Below, piece by piece: positions 27,776-35,862 of a stretch of 64,000 nucleotides of DNA. The stretch's first letter is position 1. The number at the start of each line of letters is the position of its first letter. The stretch comes from Vibrio halioticoli NBRC 102217. GTDB lineage: Bacteria > Pseudomonadota > Gammaproteobacteria > Enterobacterales > Vibrionaceae. Position numbers and translations under genes: made by a program. The stretch lies in the NCBI RefSeq assembly GCF_000496695.1, contig NZ_BAUJ01000020.1:1-64000 (forward strand), given 5' to 3'. Under the pieces are notes generated by a model. The model had not been told where the DNA came from and made no database searches. It saw nothing but the letters and a program-made list of their open reading frames with translations.

Positions 27776-27787
27776 GAGAAATCCTTA

Positions 27788-28549
27788 TTAGCGAGATAAC
27801 CAACCGCCATCAACAGCGATGGTGTAACCATTGATATAATCCGAGGCGCTTGATGCTAGGAACACACATGGACCCGCTAGATCTTCTGGTGTGCCCCAAC
27901 GTGCGGCAGGAATACGTCCGACGATTTCCGCATTGCGTGATTCGTCTGCGCGAAGAGCAGCAGTGTTATTGGTTGCCATGTAACCTGGGGCAATAGCGTT
28001 CACATTAATGTTGTGGCTTGCCCATTCGTTGGCCATCAGACGAGTCACACCCATTACGCCACTTTTTGATGCTGTGTAAGAAGGTACGCGGATACCGCCT
28101 TGGAAAGAAAGCATTGAAGCGATGTTAATGATCTTTCCGCCTTGGCCTTGAGAAATGAACTGTTTAGCAACTGCTTGAGAGAGAAAGAACACTGATTTAA
28201 CGTTGATGTCCATTACGTCATCCCAGTCTTGCTCTGTGAAATCAATGGCATCGTTACGTCGGATAATCCCGGCATTGTTGACCAATATGTCGATACGACC
28301 TAGTTCTGTAACCGCTTGGTCTACGATTGATGGGATATCATCCAACTTCATAAGGTTGGCACGAATATCAATGAATCTACGACCTGTCGCTTTTATTTTC
28401 TGAATCGTTTCTGTTGGCTCTACAATGTTTACGCCAACAATGTCACAACCGGCACTTGCAAGACCTAACGCCATCCCCTGTCCTAGACCAGTATCACAGC
28501 CAGTCACTATTGCTACTTTGTTTTGAAGATCGAATGAGTTGAGAATCAT
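27788..28549 (-). CDS. kduD: 2-dehydro-3-deoxy-D-gluconate 5-dehydrogenase
   Basis: Cytoplasmic short-chain dehydrogenase that converts 2,5-diketo-3-deoxygluconate to KDG with NAD(P)H. Glycine motif TGCDTGLGQGMALGLA at about 16-31, NNAGIIRR near 90, catalytic Ser in ASMLSFQGGIRVPSYTASKSG with the Tyr-x3-Lys pair, and the C-terminal NGYTIAVDGGWLSR. Nearly every block matches the E. coli KduD sequence as I remember it, so this is KduD rather than the alginate-specific DehR reductase. Length 253. It is first in a two-gene operon with kdgF. KduI and KDG kinase/aldolase genes are not in the window. Confidence 0.92.
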   Translation of the reverse strand: MILNSFDLQNKVAIVTGCDTGLGQGMALGLASAGCDIVGVNIVEPTETIQKIKATGRRFIDIRANLMKLDDIPSIVDQAVTELGRIDILVNNAGIIRRNDAIDFTEQDWDDVMDINVKSVFFLSQAVAKQFISQGQGGKIINIASMLSFQGGIRVPSYTASKSGVMGVTRLMANEWASHNINVNAIAPGYMATNNTAALRADESRNAEIVGRIPAARWGTPEDLAGPCVFLASSASDYINGYTIAVDGGWLSR

Positions 28550-28638
28550 AATTAAGTCCTATGTGTAATCACGTGTGGGTACAACATTAAGTTGTTTATG
28601 CGACTACATTAAACAAATTAAACTTAACTATCAAGTAA

Positions 28639-28657
28639 AATGAAACGTTGTTTTATA
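28639..28657 (+). promoter_or_regulatory. KdgR-like operator before kduD-kdgF
   Basis: AATGAAACGTTGTTTTATA differs from the site at 27231-27249 at two positions. It stands about 90 bases upstream of the kduD start. The rest of the 28550-28906 gap holds the PL7 terminator and nothing else that I can identify. Confidence 0.6.
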
Positions 28658-28829
28658 AAAATAAGGCGGCGTTAATTATTCTGATGGGTGAGTGGGGTGG
28701 TAAAGAACGTCATGCCGTGAATTTATGGCGTCATGTTGCGTTTATCGTTTTGGAATACTGATATCGATGAAAAGGGAGATTGAGAGACTAAAGGGAGGTT
28801 CAATAGGCCGGTGGTTGAATAAAATGCAT

Positions 28830-28864
28830 AAAAAAGGCCTTTCACGGTAGGTGCGTGAAAGACC
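28830..28864 (-). terminator. Terminator of the second PL7 gene
   Basis: On the minus strand GGTCTTTCACG (28864-28854) pairs with CGTGAAAGGCC (28846-28836), with a 7-base loop, followed by six T. One mismatch in the stem. Confidence 0.85.
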
Positions 28865-28906
28865 AAAGTGGGGAGTTAAATATTGTTAGGAAGGAGTTTT
28901 ACAATA

Positions 28907-29950
28907 TTATTTACCATTTAGTTTTAAGGCAGAGAAGGTCACACTGTTGTAGTCGCCATTTTGTCTGTCGATAGTGATGTCACCAGTACCGGCACAACCT
29001 GGACCCCATACAGGGTGTTTTTCTTGTACACTACATTGACCGTATGCACCGGCTTTGAAGTAGAAATCATCTTCAGCATAACCTGTTGCATGGTCTTTCT
29101 TATCAATACCTTTGCTTAGGTCGATATCGTAAGTCACTGTATCGTGTCTTGCTGTTTTGAAAGTTAGGTGCATCATAGTGCCTTCAACTTTCACCGCGTA
29201 GCTAAATTCTTCACCAAGTGCGATACCTGCTTTACCTGGGGCAGCGGTGTTTTCCCAAGTGTTACCCCATACTGGGTATGAGATGTCTTGGCGATTTGGA
29301 TCGTTTTTCGCTAGGTTACGCTCGTAGTTCCAGAATACTGAACCGTATTTTTGACCAGGGAATTTTTTGTAGAAAATTTTCAATGGTTCGTTGCCATGAC
29401 CATATCCAGTACCTGCTTTGATCAGGTCATTGTGTTTCTTAGCGTGGATTTGACCTACAACAACAGAGAATGCTGGGTATTTTTCTGGATATTTAGCGTG
29501 AATAGAAACATGGTTAACTTTCAATGTTGCTTCTAACGTTCCACCAACAGAGCTGTATTGATCTGCTTGAGGGTGGCTAGATAGAGCCCACTGGTTTAGT
29601 TTTGAATCCGTTAGAATGTTATCGAAGTTAGCGCCACGAGGCATTTGACGCAGTTCAGAACGGGCATTCTTAGAGTTTTTAGTAGTAATAGCTTTGTTTT
29701 GTACTTCAAAAACTAGGTTACCGTCTTTATCAAGATGAAAGAAATCGTCGTGTGAGTAGCTAAGCATTGCTACGCCTTCAATTTCATCTACTTTGCCATC
29801 TTTGTTGATATCAGAAGGAATGGTGATTTTCCAGTTGGTCATATCAAACTTGTCAGCAGGCACTGGGTGAGAAACCCCATTGCTATTGATGTTGGCAAAA
29901 GCAGGTACTGCAAATAAAAGCGAACCAGCTATAACGAGACTCTTTTTCAT
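28907..29950 (-). CDS. Alginate lyase, PL7 family, secreted
   Basis: Second PL7 lyase. A classical signal peptide (MKKSLVIAGSLLFAVPAFA, cut after Ala 19) predicts export as a soluble protein, unlike the lipoprotein at 20581. The catalytic jelly roll has SELRQM (about 115), QIH (about 172) and YFKAGAYGQ near the C-terminus, the same three groove motifs. Four Cys occur in the last 50 residues (QCSVQEKHPVWGPGC region). A longer frame begins at 29980, but the ATG at 29950 has GGGG upstream and starts exactly at the signal peptide. With the first PL7 gene it brackets the symporter, UxaC, lyase, KdgF and KduD genes. Confidence 0.93.
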   Translation of the reverse strand: MKKSLVIAGSLLFAVPAFANINSNGVSHPVPADKFDMTNWKITIPSDINKDGKVDEIEGVAMLSYSHDDFFHLDKDGNLVFEVQNKAITTKNSKNARSELRQMPRGANFDNILTDSKLNQWALSSHPQADQYSSVGGTLEATLKVNHVSIHAKYPEKYPAFSVVVGQIHAKKHNDLIKAGTGYGHGNEPLKIFYKKFPGQKYGSVFWNYERNLAKNDPNRQDISYPVWGNTWENTAAPGKAGIALGEEFSYAVKVEGTMMHLTFKTARHDTVTYDIDLSKGIDKKDHATGYAEDDFYFKAGAYGQCSVQEKHPVWGPGCAGTGDITIDRQNGDYNSVTFSALKLNGK

Positions 29951-30030
29951 AATGTAACCCCATGTATGTATTATTGTCATACATAATAGTTAGGTGGATT
30001 TAAAAAAAAAGCCTCTAAGTTAGGATATGT

Positions 30031-30219
30031 TTGTTTGATCACAAATTAAAATATATTGATTATCCGATCTTGATAATTGAACAATTGAGGTTATTGAGAC
30101 CAGAAAATTGCCCCTGTTACGCTACTTGCTCAAGCAAACAAAATGAATGTGAATGTACATTAGATAATGGCATTTCATGTGATCTAGATCGATTGAGGAT
30201 TGGGGTTACTATTGATTAA
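30031..30219 (+). CDS. Small Cys-rich open frame, uncertain
   Basis: A 62-codon frame with a TTG start preceded by TAGGAT. It has six Cys in a 27-residue stretch (CPCYATC, CEC, C), which is unusual for chance sequence in an AT-rich gap, though spacing does not fit a known zinc finger. I recognise no family. It could be a peptide gene or a decayed fragment. A CRP-like site at 30178-30193 lies inside it. The remaining 30220-30430 is AT-rich and empty. Confidence 0.2.
   Translation: MFDHKLKYIDYPILIIEQLRLLRPENCPCYATCSSKQNECECTLDNGISCDLDRLRIGVTID
30178..30193. promoter_or_regulatory. CRP-like site upstream of the secreted PL7 gene
   Basis: TGTGATCTAGATCGAT matches 13 of 16 positions of the CRP consensus TGTGATCTAGATCACA. 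It is about 230 bases upstream of the PL7 start at 29950, far for direct activation but possible with a long leader. Confidence 0.4.
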
Positions 30220-30430
30220 TAGGTATGAGTAATTAGTGGTGATTAGTGCTTACGCTATGAAACTAAAGGTATTTCTTATCGGGATATTGAAGTGAGTTTT
30301 TGAACAGAGTCATTCACAGTAGGGTTTTACTAAGGTGATATTAATATTGCTCAATACAGTAAAATGTAATTTAGAGTGAAGTTGTATTTAGAGAGTGAAT
30401 TAAATTCATTGTTTGAATAGATAGTGGTAA

Positions 30431-30463
30431 ATAAAAATAGCGATTGAGCTCAATCGCTATTTT
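30431..30463 (-). terminator. Terminator of the small membrane-protein gene
   Basis: A perfect 28-base palindrome centred on GAGCTC at 30446-30451, with an AT-rich end reading into ATTTTTAT on the minus strand. Confidence 0.8.
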
Positions 30464-30478
30464 AGACTTGTACAACAA

Positions 30479-30964
30479 TTACTCTTTGAAGACGTAATAT
30501 ATGGTTGCCATAGTACCAAAAACCAGTGCTAAACCTGTCGGTATGGCGAGAATTGCGATGGCTTCGTGAGCTGCGGATTTGCCAATCATTGGTGTGACAA
30601 AAGCCATTAATGTCCACACAAAGACGCCGTAACCTGATGCACCTAAGCCTGTCACTGTACTCACAACTTTTTTCTTTTTATCCGAGATGTTGCAAAAGCC
30701 TAGAGCTAAGATAGTCACTAGTGAGGCTGTACCCATTGCAGCAGAGTGTAGGTGAGCACGCTTAATGTAATCTTTGGCTTTAGAAAATGCAGTATCTTGA
30801 TCTTTCACATTAGAGAAGTTATCGGCATGTACGACATAAACTTGTTCGTGAAAATAATCTTTCATACTACTATTTGCTGCACCAAATATACAACCTAGTC
30901 CATAACCGAACAATATTGTTAATAGACTCAACAAGACACCAATTTTTATCGGTTTTATATTCAT
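30479..30964 (-). CDS. Unassigned four-helix inner-membrane protein
   Basis: 161 residues with hydrophobic segments at about 8-28, 72-92, 103-124 and 133-157. Between the first and second lies a soluble loop (SSMKDYFHEQVYVVHADNFSNVKDQDTAFSKAKDYIKRAHLHSAAM) rich in His, Lys and Asp. I do not recognise the family. The HxHSA motif at the start of helix 2 is suggestive of a metal or haem site but unproved. It stands alone between the alginate-lyase and DUF4177 genes, with its own terminator; about 310 AT-rich bases (30965-31277) upstream show no other feature. Confidence 0.7.
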   Translation of the reverse strand: MNIKPIKIGVLLSLLTILFGYGLGCIFGAANSSMKDYFHEQVYVVHADNFSNVKDQDTAFSKAKDYIKRAHLHSAAMGTASLVTILALGFCNISDKKKKVVSTVTGLGASGYGVFVWTLMAFVTPMIGKSAAHEAIAILAIPTGLALVFGTMATIYYVFKE

Positions 30965-31277
30965 ATTTTTTACCCCTGTGAATGTTTATTTATTAACAAT
31001 ATTAACATTGCTAAAGTTGAGCATAGCTTACGCAACTTTACTTTTCGAATTTAGGCGAAGTTTTCTTTTTTATCATAGGGTTATTATTAAATATGAATTC
31101 TAGAATATATTTTATCTATTCTAGATAACGAGTGATGTTTGTATCTGTTTGTTAATAAAGAATATTATATATTCATCTTTCCTTAATCGTAAAAAGTTAA
31201 GGTTATAACTTAGGTTAAATTGGAGTAAGATTTTGTTTATAAGCAATATCTATTTCAGCAAATAAGGATAATTATCA

Positions 31278-31490
31278 ATGAGATTTAGTGAGTACAAAGT
31301 GGTTCATATTGTAGAGGGTGGTTGCGGCACTATTTTGTTAGGCTCAAGTGGTTTACCTATGCAAAAAATTGAGGCAGAACTTAATAAATACGCACAAGAT
31401 GGTTGGCAATTAGTGTTTCAAGTTATTGAACATAAACGCTTTTGGTTATTTTGGTCACGAGAAGCTGCCATCATTACTTTAGGGCGTTAA
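31278..31490 (+). CDS. DUF4177-like small protein
   Basis: 70 residues: YKVVHIVEGG..., a central PMQKIEAELNKYAQDGWQLVFQVIE and a final hydrophobic HKRFWLFWSREAAIITLGR. This is the beta-alpha-beta pattern of DUF4177 (E..LN..A..GW.L), a family of unknown role. An AAGGAT ribosome site precedes the ATG. It is the first of three overlapping or abutting genes (next start two bases after its stop), so it probably works with the YidD and TM2-like products at the membrane; that is inference. Confidence 0.72.
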   Translation: MRFSEYKVVHIVEGGCGTILLGSSGLPMQKIEAELNKYAQDGWQLVFQVIEHKRFWLFWSREAAIITLGR

Positions 31491-31492
31491 TC

Positions 31493-31717
31493 TTGCTTAA
31501 GATTGTCTCTTTAGCATTGATTAAGCGTTATCAAGCAGGCGGTGGCTCTCGGCGATATTTTAATACTGAGTGCAATTTTGAACCGACCTGCTCTGAATAT
31601 ACTAAGCAATGTATTCAAAAGTATGGGGCTCGAAAGGGTTGGCAGTTAGGTTTGGCTCGGATTAAACGCTGTAGCCAACCTGATTTAGTTGAAAAAATCG
31701 TAGATAAGGTACCTTGA
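31493..31717 (+). CDS. yidD: YidD-family membrane-insertion factor
   Basis: YidD proteins are small peripheral membrane proteins linked to YidC-dependent insertion. The signature is intact: IKRYQAGGGSRRYFNTECNFEPTCSEYTKQCIQKYGARKGWQLGLARIKRC, including the CxxxPTCSxY block and the terminal Arg-Cys. Here the usual PNP/GHR residues are replaced by GGG and RR. The housekeeping yidD lies between rnpA and yidC, so this is an orphan paralogue. The frame has no ATG in place; TTG at 31493, two bases after the previous stop, gives the normal N-terminus (LLKIVSLALIKRYQ) of about 75 residues. Confidence 0.82.
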   Translation: MLKIVSLALIKRYQAGGGSRRYFNTECNFEPTCSEYTKQCIQKYGARKGWQLGLARIKRCSQPDLVEKIVDKVP

Positions 31718-32109
31718 TGCGTTTTTATGATTCATTGGAGAAGGTTGAGCATAAAGAAGAGCAACTGCGTTTACTGGTTGCTCAACTGTCTGATAGCCGT
31801 CGGAAATCTTATTTTCAGCAACAATCTAAACAGCTTAAAGATCCTGATACCTATGCCTGTTTAAATTGGTTTTTCCTATTTGGTATTCATCATTGCTACT
31901 TAAAAAGGTATTGGCTTTTTGTTGCTGAATTACTGGGGTCTATTTGGGCGCTAGTGGGGTCTATACTTGGAGATAGTTGGGGTGTTTGGTTTTTTATCGC
32001 TTTGTTTTTGTTTGAGCTGCCGCAGCTGTTTTTTTCGCAAAGAATCGCCAGAAACTATAACTATCAAGTGTCCTATCAAATTTACGCTGATTTGCAGCCA
32101 GGAAAGTAA
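31717..32109 (+). CDS. TM2-domain-like small membrane protein
   Basis: 130 residues. A charged N-terminal helix (about 1-45, Glu/Lys/Gln-rich) precedes two hydrophobic segments at about 50-70 and 77-105. The block LNWFFLFGIHHCYLKRYW resembles the TM2 motif (FLGxFGxHrFYLGk) with altered residues. The ATG overlaps the yidD stop by one base (TGATG), so translation is coupled. Function unknown; together with DUF4177 and YidD it makes a compact membrane-linked operon. Confidence 0.65.
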   Translation: MRFYDSLEKVEHKEEQLRLLVAQLSDSRRKSYFQQQSKQLKDPDTYACLNWFFLFGIHHCYLKRYWLFVAELLGSIWALVGSILGDSWGVWFFIALFLFELPQLFFSQRIARNYNYQVSYQIYADLQPGK

Positions 32110-32140
32110 AGGCAATTTGTGCAAGTGCATAAATTGCCTT
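32109..32140. terminator. Hairpin between convergent TM2-like and ulaE genes
   Basis: AAGGCAATTT (32109-32118) and its exact complement (32131-32140) around a 12-base loop, in the 40-base gap between two converging genes. T runs are short on both sides, so termination strength is uncertain. Confidence 0.5.
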
Positions 32141-32149
32141 AGCTCGTAT

Positions 32150-33064
32150 TTAATGAAAGATAGCTTTTAGGCAAGCATCTGAATTGAGTTCAAATAACAA
32201 AGGCAATTGAGCATGGCTACAAGCCTCATTTAAACGCTGCTGAGCAGTAAGGATATTTTTTCTCCAGTTGTCATCATGCGCCCACATTTCTATCACTAAT
32301 GGCACGTAACATTCGGTTTCTTTGAGGGTGTTAAAAATCGCGTTAAAGTTAACTTCACCCTCACCAATAACGAGATCTCTGAACTGTCCTTGGTAGTCAG
32401 AGGTGACTTTATACGTATCTTTTAAGTGAATCTGGGTGATATGAGGTTTACTTAATTTTAGCTCAGTGACAATATCATAGTTCCAGCCAGAAATGTTGCC
32501 TACATCTGGGTAGGCGGTAAAGTATGGTGAATTGATTTCTCTATTTAACACTTCAAACTTACTCAAAGAGTTTAGATAGTCAGTATCCATGATCTCTATA
32601 GCCAACATGACCCCTGCCCGCTCAGCAAGTTGAGCACAAAGCTTCATGCCTTCAATAAAACGCTGATGAGTCTCTTGATTCGCAGGCTCATAATAGACAT
32701 CGTAACCGGCAAGCTGAATGGTCCGAATACCCAACTTATAAGCCAAGGTAATGGCTTTTTGCATGTGGATTACCGCTTGCTCTCTAATCTTTGGATCAGC
32801 AGAGCCAAACGGGAATTTTCTGTGAGCACTTAAACACATAGATTGCAGAGGAATCTGGTGTTTTTCACAAAGCCTTCTTAGCGTGTAGATCTCCTCATCA
32901 GTCCAATCAAGTCGACTACGACGTTCATCGGATTCATCAATCGAAATCTCTAAAAAATCAAATGCGAGTTGTTTGGTTGTGATGAGCTTTTCTTCCCAAC
33001 CCATAGTATTAGGCAGTGCTTTTTCATATAGCCCTACACGATGACGTGATAAGTTTGTATACAT
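32150..33064 (-). CDS. ulaE: L-xylulose-5-phosphate 3-epimerase
   Basis: Sugar-phosphate epimerase of the xylose-isomerase-like TIM-barrel fold, 304 residues, that acts after UlaD in ascorbate breakdown. Family residues include GLYEKALPNTMGWEEKLI at the start, FLEISIDESDERRSRLDW near 38-55, SMCLSAHRKFPFGS near 77, IQLAGYDVYYE near 115, AIEIMDTDYLNS near 150, YPDVGNISGWN near 185 and HLKDTYKV near 217. The metal ligands are Glu, Asp, His and Glu in these blocks. It is the last gene of the ula operon, eight bases after ulaD. Confidence 0.92.
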   Translation of the reverse strand: MYTNLSRHRVGLYEKALPNTMGWEEKLITTKQLAFDFLEISIDESDERRSRLDWTDEEIYTLRRLCEKHQIPLQSMCLSAHRKFPFGSADPKIREQAVIHMQKAITLAYKLGIRTIQLAGYDVYYEPANQETHQRFIEGMKLCAQLAERAGVMLAIEIMDTDYLNSLSKFEVLNREINSPYFTAYPDVGNISGWNYDIVTELKLSKPHITQIHLKDTYKVTSDYQGQFRDLVIGEGEVNFNAIFNTLKETECYVPLVIEMWAHDDNWRKNILTAQQRLNEACSHAQLPLLFELNSDACLKAIFH

Positions 33065-33072
33065 ATCGACAC

Positions 33073-33720
33073 CTAATTCCAGTAGCGATTAATTTGTGCT
33101 TTTAACGCCTCTGCTGTTTGCTTGCCTTTGTCACCGGCAAGGGCTCGTCCTGCGATAAAGGTTTTGGCTTTGATGCCTTCAAATAAGTACAAGTCTTCTG
33201 GGACTATGCCGCCAGTAATTGATAGCTCGATACCTAACTCCGACAGGGCGCGCATTTTGACTAAGTCTTCTTCGGTCCAACCGACACCCGCAAGCTCAGC
33301 ATCTCTAGAGCGATGATAAATGGCTTGTGAAATACCTAAATCAACCCAAGATTGCGCATCTTGCATGGTCCAGTTTCCATAAATTTCAATTTGGATTTCA
33401 CCGTCAAATTTATCGGCCACTTTTTTACATGCATCAATTGTCGCGATATGAGCTGCTGCGGAAACGGTGATCCAGTCTGCGCCAGCTTCAAAGGCCATCT
33501 GCGCTAAAATCGCTCCGCCATCGGTTGTTTTCATATCACAGACCAGAATATGATTAGGGTGATTTTTACGTAGTGTGGATACTGCAGTCATCCCTTCAGC
33601 AAAAGCGAGAATCGTTCCAACTTCAATTACATCGACAAAGCTTTCAACGTTATTGGCTACCTCTATAGCTGCGGCTAGGCTGGTTTGATCTAGGGCGATT
33701 TGAATCATTGGTTTAGTCAT
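33073..33720 (-). CDS. ulaD: 3-keto-L-gulonate-6-phosphate decarboxylase
   Basis: Decarboxylates 3-keto-L-gulonate 6-phosphate to L-xylulose 5-phosphate; an orotidine-decarboxylase-like barrel. At 215 residues it matches the family. The catalytic D-x-K-x-x-D set is present as CDMKTTDGG (about 60-68), with EVGTILAFAEG near 34 and the phosphate-binding ITGGIVPED and FIAGRALAG in the C-terminal half. It lies between ulaE and the HAD gene with gaps of 8 and 3 bases. Confidence 0.94.
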   Translation of the reverse strand: MTKPMIQIALDQTSLAAAIEVANNVESFVDVIEVGTILAFAEGMTAVSTLRKNHPNHILVCDMKTTDGGAILAQMAFEAGADWITVSAAAHIATIDACKKVADKFDGEIQIEIYGNWTMQDAQSWVDLGISQAIYHRSRDAELAGVGWTEEDLVKMRALSELGIELSITGGIVPEDLYLFEGIKAKTFIAGRALAGDKGKQTAEALKAQINRYWN

Positions 33721-33723
33721 GGG

Positions 33724-34545
33724 TTATCCTTTTAATTGTTCACGTAGTAGATGGGCTAAACCATCGCAATTGTTGTCTGTAGGGCACACTGTCTGTGCGT
33801 AAGATTTGACGAGATCGTCAGCATTTTGCATGGCAACGCCTAATCCTGCGTATTCGAGCATGGAGATATCATTGTGATTGTCACCGACTGCGATGACTTG
33901 TGAGGCTTGATAACCTAATCGCTCGACATACTCGGCTAGACGTAGGCCTTTATTGTTTCCTGTAGCTGAAAAATCAATTCGATTTGCCCATGAACGCTCA
34001 CCATTAAAGTTGGCTTTTATCCATGAGTGTTGCATGAGGATATCAATGGATTGCTGATCGCCCTCGACGACAAATTTCCAGATATATTGGGTTTTATTGG
34101 CTGTTTCAATAAATGAGTCAACTCGATAAATATTGGGGCGATGCGCTTCGGGGGCGGTTTCTGCCCAACTTTCCAATGCCAACATATATTCAAATGGGTT
34201 GTAGTTGGAATAGGTCATGGCATCGGTGATGTACATGACCATTTTCAGTTGAAACCGCTCAGCTAAATCAATAAACGTTAATGCATTGAAGTGGCTGATG
34301 GCATTTTGCTGCAATATGGCTTCATTGTGATAGTCATAAATATAGGTGCCATTGCAGCAGATGATTGGAGTATCCAACCCCAATTCGTAGTAGTAAGGTC
34401 TGGCGGCAGTATGATGTCGACCTGTCACTATGACCACATGATAATCGCGCTTTATATCCGCAATAGCTTGTTTTACTTTAGGGTGGATGGTGTGCTTATC
34501 GGTCAGCACTGTACCATCAAGATCTAACGCTAACACTTTATACAT
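33724..34545 (-). CDS. HAD-superfamily Cof-type phosphatase in the ula operon
   Basis: A Cof/YidA-type sugar phosphatase of 273 residues. Motif I LDLDGTVLTDKHTI (about 4-17), motif II VTGRHH (about 39), the large C2 cap in the middle, and motif IV AVGDNHNDISMLEYAG (about 213-228) are all intact. A start at 34560 is open, but MYKVLALDLDG at 34545 is the family N-terminus. This gene is not part of the enterobacterial ula operon. It could hydrolyse an accumulating sugar phosphate from the pathway; the true substrate is unknown. Confidence 0.88.
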   Translation of the reverse strand: MYKVLALDLDGTVLTDKHTIHPKVKQAIADIKRDYHVVIVTGRHHTAARPYYYELGLDTPIICCNGTYIYDYHNEAILQQNAISHFNALTFIDLAERFQLKMVMYITDAMTYSNYNPFEYMLALESWAETAPEAHRPNIYRVDSFIETANKTQYIWKFVVEGDQQSIDILMQHSWIKANFNGERSWANRIDFSATGNNKGLRLAEYVERLGYQASQVIAVGDNHNDISMLEYAGLGVAMQNADDLVKSYAQTVCPTDNNCDGLAHLLREQLKG

Positions 34546-34582
34546 AAAATTTGCTCTCATACATGGCGTTAACCCTTATTGG

Positions 34583-35305
34583 TTAATGCCTCTCCTGTCC
34601 GTAATAAGCATTTTCGCCATGCTTACGTAAATAATGTTTATCGGACAGTTCAGGTTGCAGTTTGATACCACTATTGAGCGCTCTGGTGGCAAGCGCCATG
34701 GCTGATATTTCCTCTAGCACTACCGCATTGTGCACGGCATCATTGGCGTTTTTACCCCAAGAAAATGGTGCATGCCCAGCAACAATGGCACTAGGGACAG
34801 TCATAGGATCAATGCGGCGTTGAGAAAACTCTTCAACGATGACAAGGCCAGTATTTCTTTCATATTCCTGAGCGATTTCAGTGTTGGATAAACGACGAGT
34901 ACAGGGAATATCACCGTAAAAATAGTCAGCATGAGTGGTACCAAGCGCCGGAATATCTATGCCTGCTTGCGCCCAAATTGTCGCACTGCGTGAATGCGTG
35001 TGCACAACGCCGCCAACGTTGGGAAAAGCTTTATAGATTTCTATATGCGTTGCAGTGTCGCTAGAAGGGTTTAATTCTCCTTCAATGATTGCGCCATTTA
35101 GATCGACCACTACAATGTGATTGATCGTCATATCATCGTATTCCACTCCCGATGGCTTAATCGCAATCACGCCCAGTTCGCGGTCAATTTCAGAAACGTT
35201 GCCCCAAGTAAAAGTCACCAAGCCATACTTTGGCAGTTGTAGATTGGCTTTAAGAACGCGCTGTTTTAGGTTTTGGTACACAGAAGGTGTATTACATTCT
35301 GGCAT
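34583..35305 (-). CDS. ulaF: L-ribulose-5-phosphate 4-epimerase
   Basis: Zinc-dependent class II aldolase-type epimerase that makes D-xylulose 5-phosphate, the step joining ascorbate breakdown to the pentose-phosphate path. Blocks [32 protein letters not shown] (about 24-56), [25 protein letters not shown] (about 79-103), the zinc His pair [12 protein letters not shown], and a third His in AGHAPFSWG near 171. At 240 residues it is longer than AraD by only a few and could also be called araD; the location makes UlaF the better name. Confidence 0.93.
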   Translation of the reverse strand: MPECNTPSVYQNLKQRVLKANLQLPKYGLVTFTWGNVSEIDRELGVIAIKPSGVEYDDMTINHIVVVDLNGAIIEGELNPSSDTATHIEIYKAFPNVGGVVHTHSRSATIWAQAGIDIPALGTTHADYFYGDIPCTRRLSNTEIAQEYERNTGLVIVEEFSQRRIDPMTVPSAIVAGHAPFSWGKNANDAVHNAVVLEEISAMALATRALNSGIKLQPELSDKHYLRKHGENAYYGQERH

Positions 35306-35314
35306 GTTATCTCC

Positions 35315-35788
35315 TTAAGCGGCTTCGTCTTCCACTGCGGCAAGTGCAGCATCAATTAACTGAATGACTTCGTCGGTTGTTTTACAAGCTCGAAGTAAAG
35401 AGAAGTCTTCGTCAAATTCAATCAGGTTTGCGATTTGCATGGTGCCTTCAATATGCTCCTCGGAATCTTTACCAGCCAAAGTGACTAGCACATCAACAGG
35501 CTCATCAACACCATCAAAAAATACTGGGGTTTCTAAGACGGTTAATGCAAAGCCAGTTTTTATTACGCCATCTTCAGGGCGAGAGTGGGATAGAGCAAAA
35601 GCATCATGAATGCAGATGTAAGGGCCTTCTTCGGCGACGGCGCTGACAATGGCATCGTAATAACGCTCTTCGACAACATTGGCTTTAACTAAAACATCTG
35701 TGCCCAATTTAATGGCTTGCTTCCAATCATTAGCTTTTGCATTGAGTAGGATAGAGTGGTTGTGGATTAGAGATTCTTTTAAGTTCAT
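35315..35788 (-). CDS. ulaC: Ascorbate PTS enzyme IIA
   Basis: PTS IIA component that passes phosphate from HPr to the ascorbate IIB domain. The mannitol/fructose-type IIA fold is recognisable over 157 residues, with phospho-accepting His in GPYICIHDAFALSHSRPEDGV (about 64-84) and LVTLAGKDSEEHI near 108. A start four residues earlier is open, but MNLKESLIHNHSILL aligns with the UlaC N-terminus and has GGGTAAG upstream. The C-terminus is acidic. It follows the IIC-IIB gene by 74 bases. Confidence 0.92.
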   Translation of the reverse strand: MNLKESLIHNHSILLNAKANDWKQAIKLGTDVLVKANVVEERYYDAIVSAVAEEGPYICIHDAFALSHSRPEDGVIKTGFALTVLETPVFFDGVDEPVDVLVTLAGKDSEEHIEGTMQIANLIEFDEDFSLLRACKTTDEVIQLIDAALAAVEDEAA

Positions 35789-35862
35789 AGTCTTACCCAT
35801 CTTTTGATTTATTGTTATAGCTCAGTGGGTGAATCCCACTGAGCGGTTGTTATTTAGAATGA

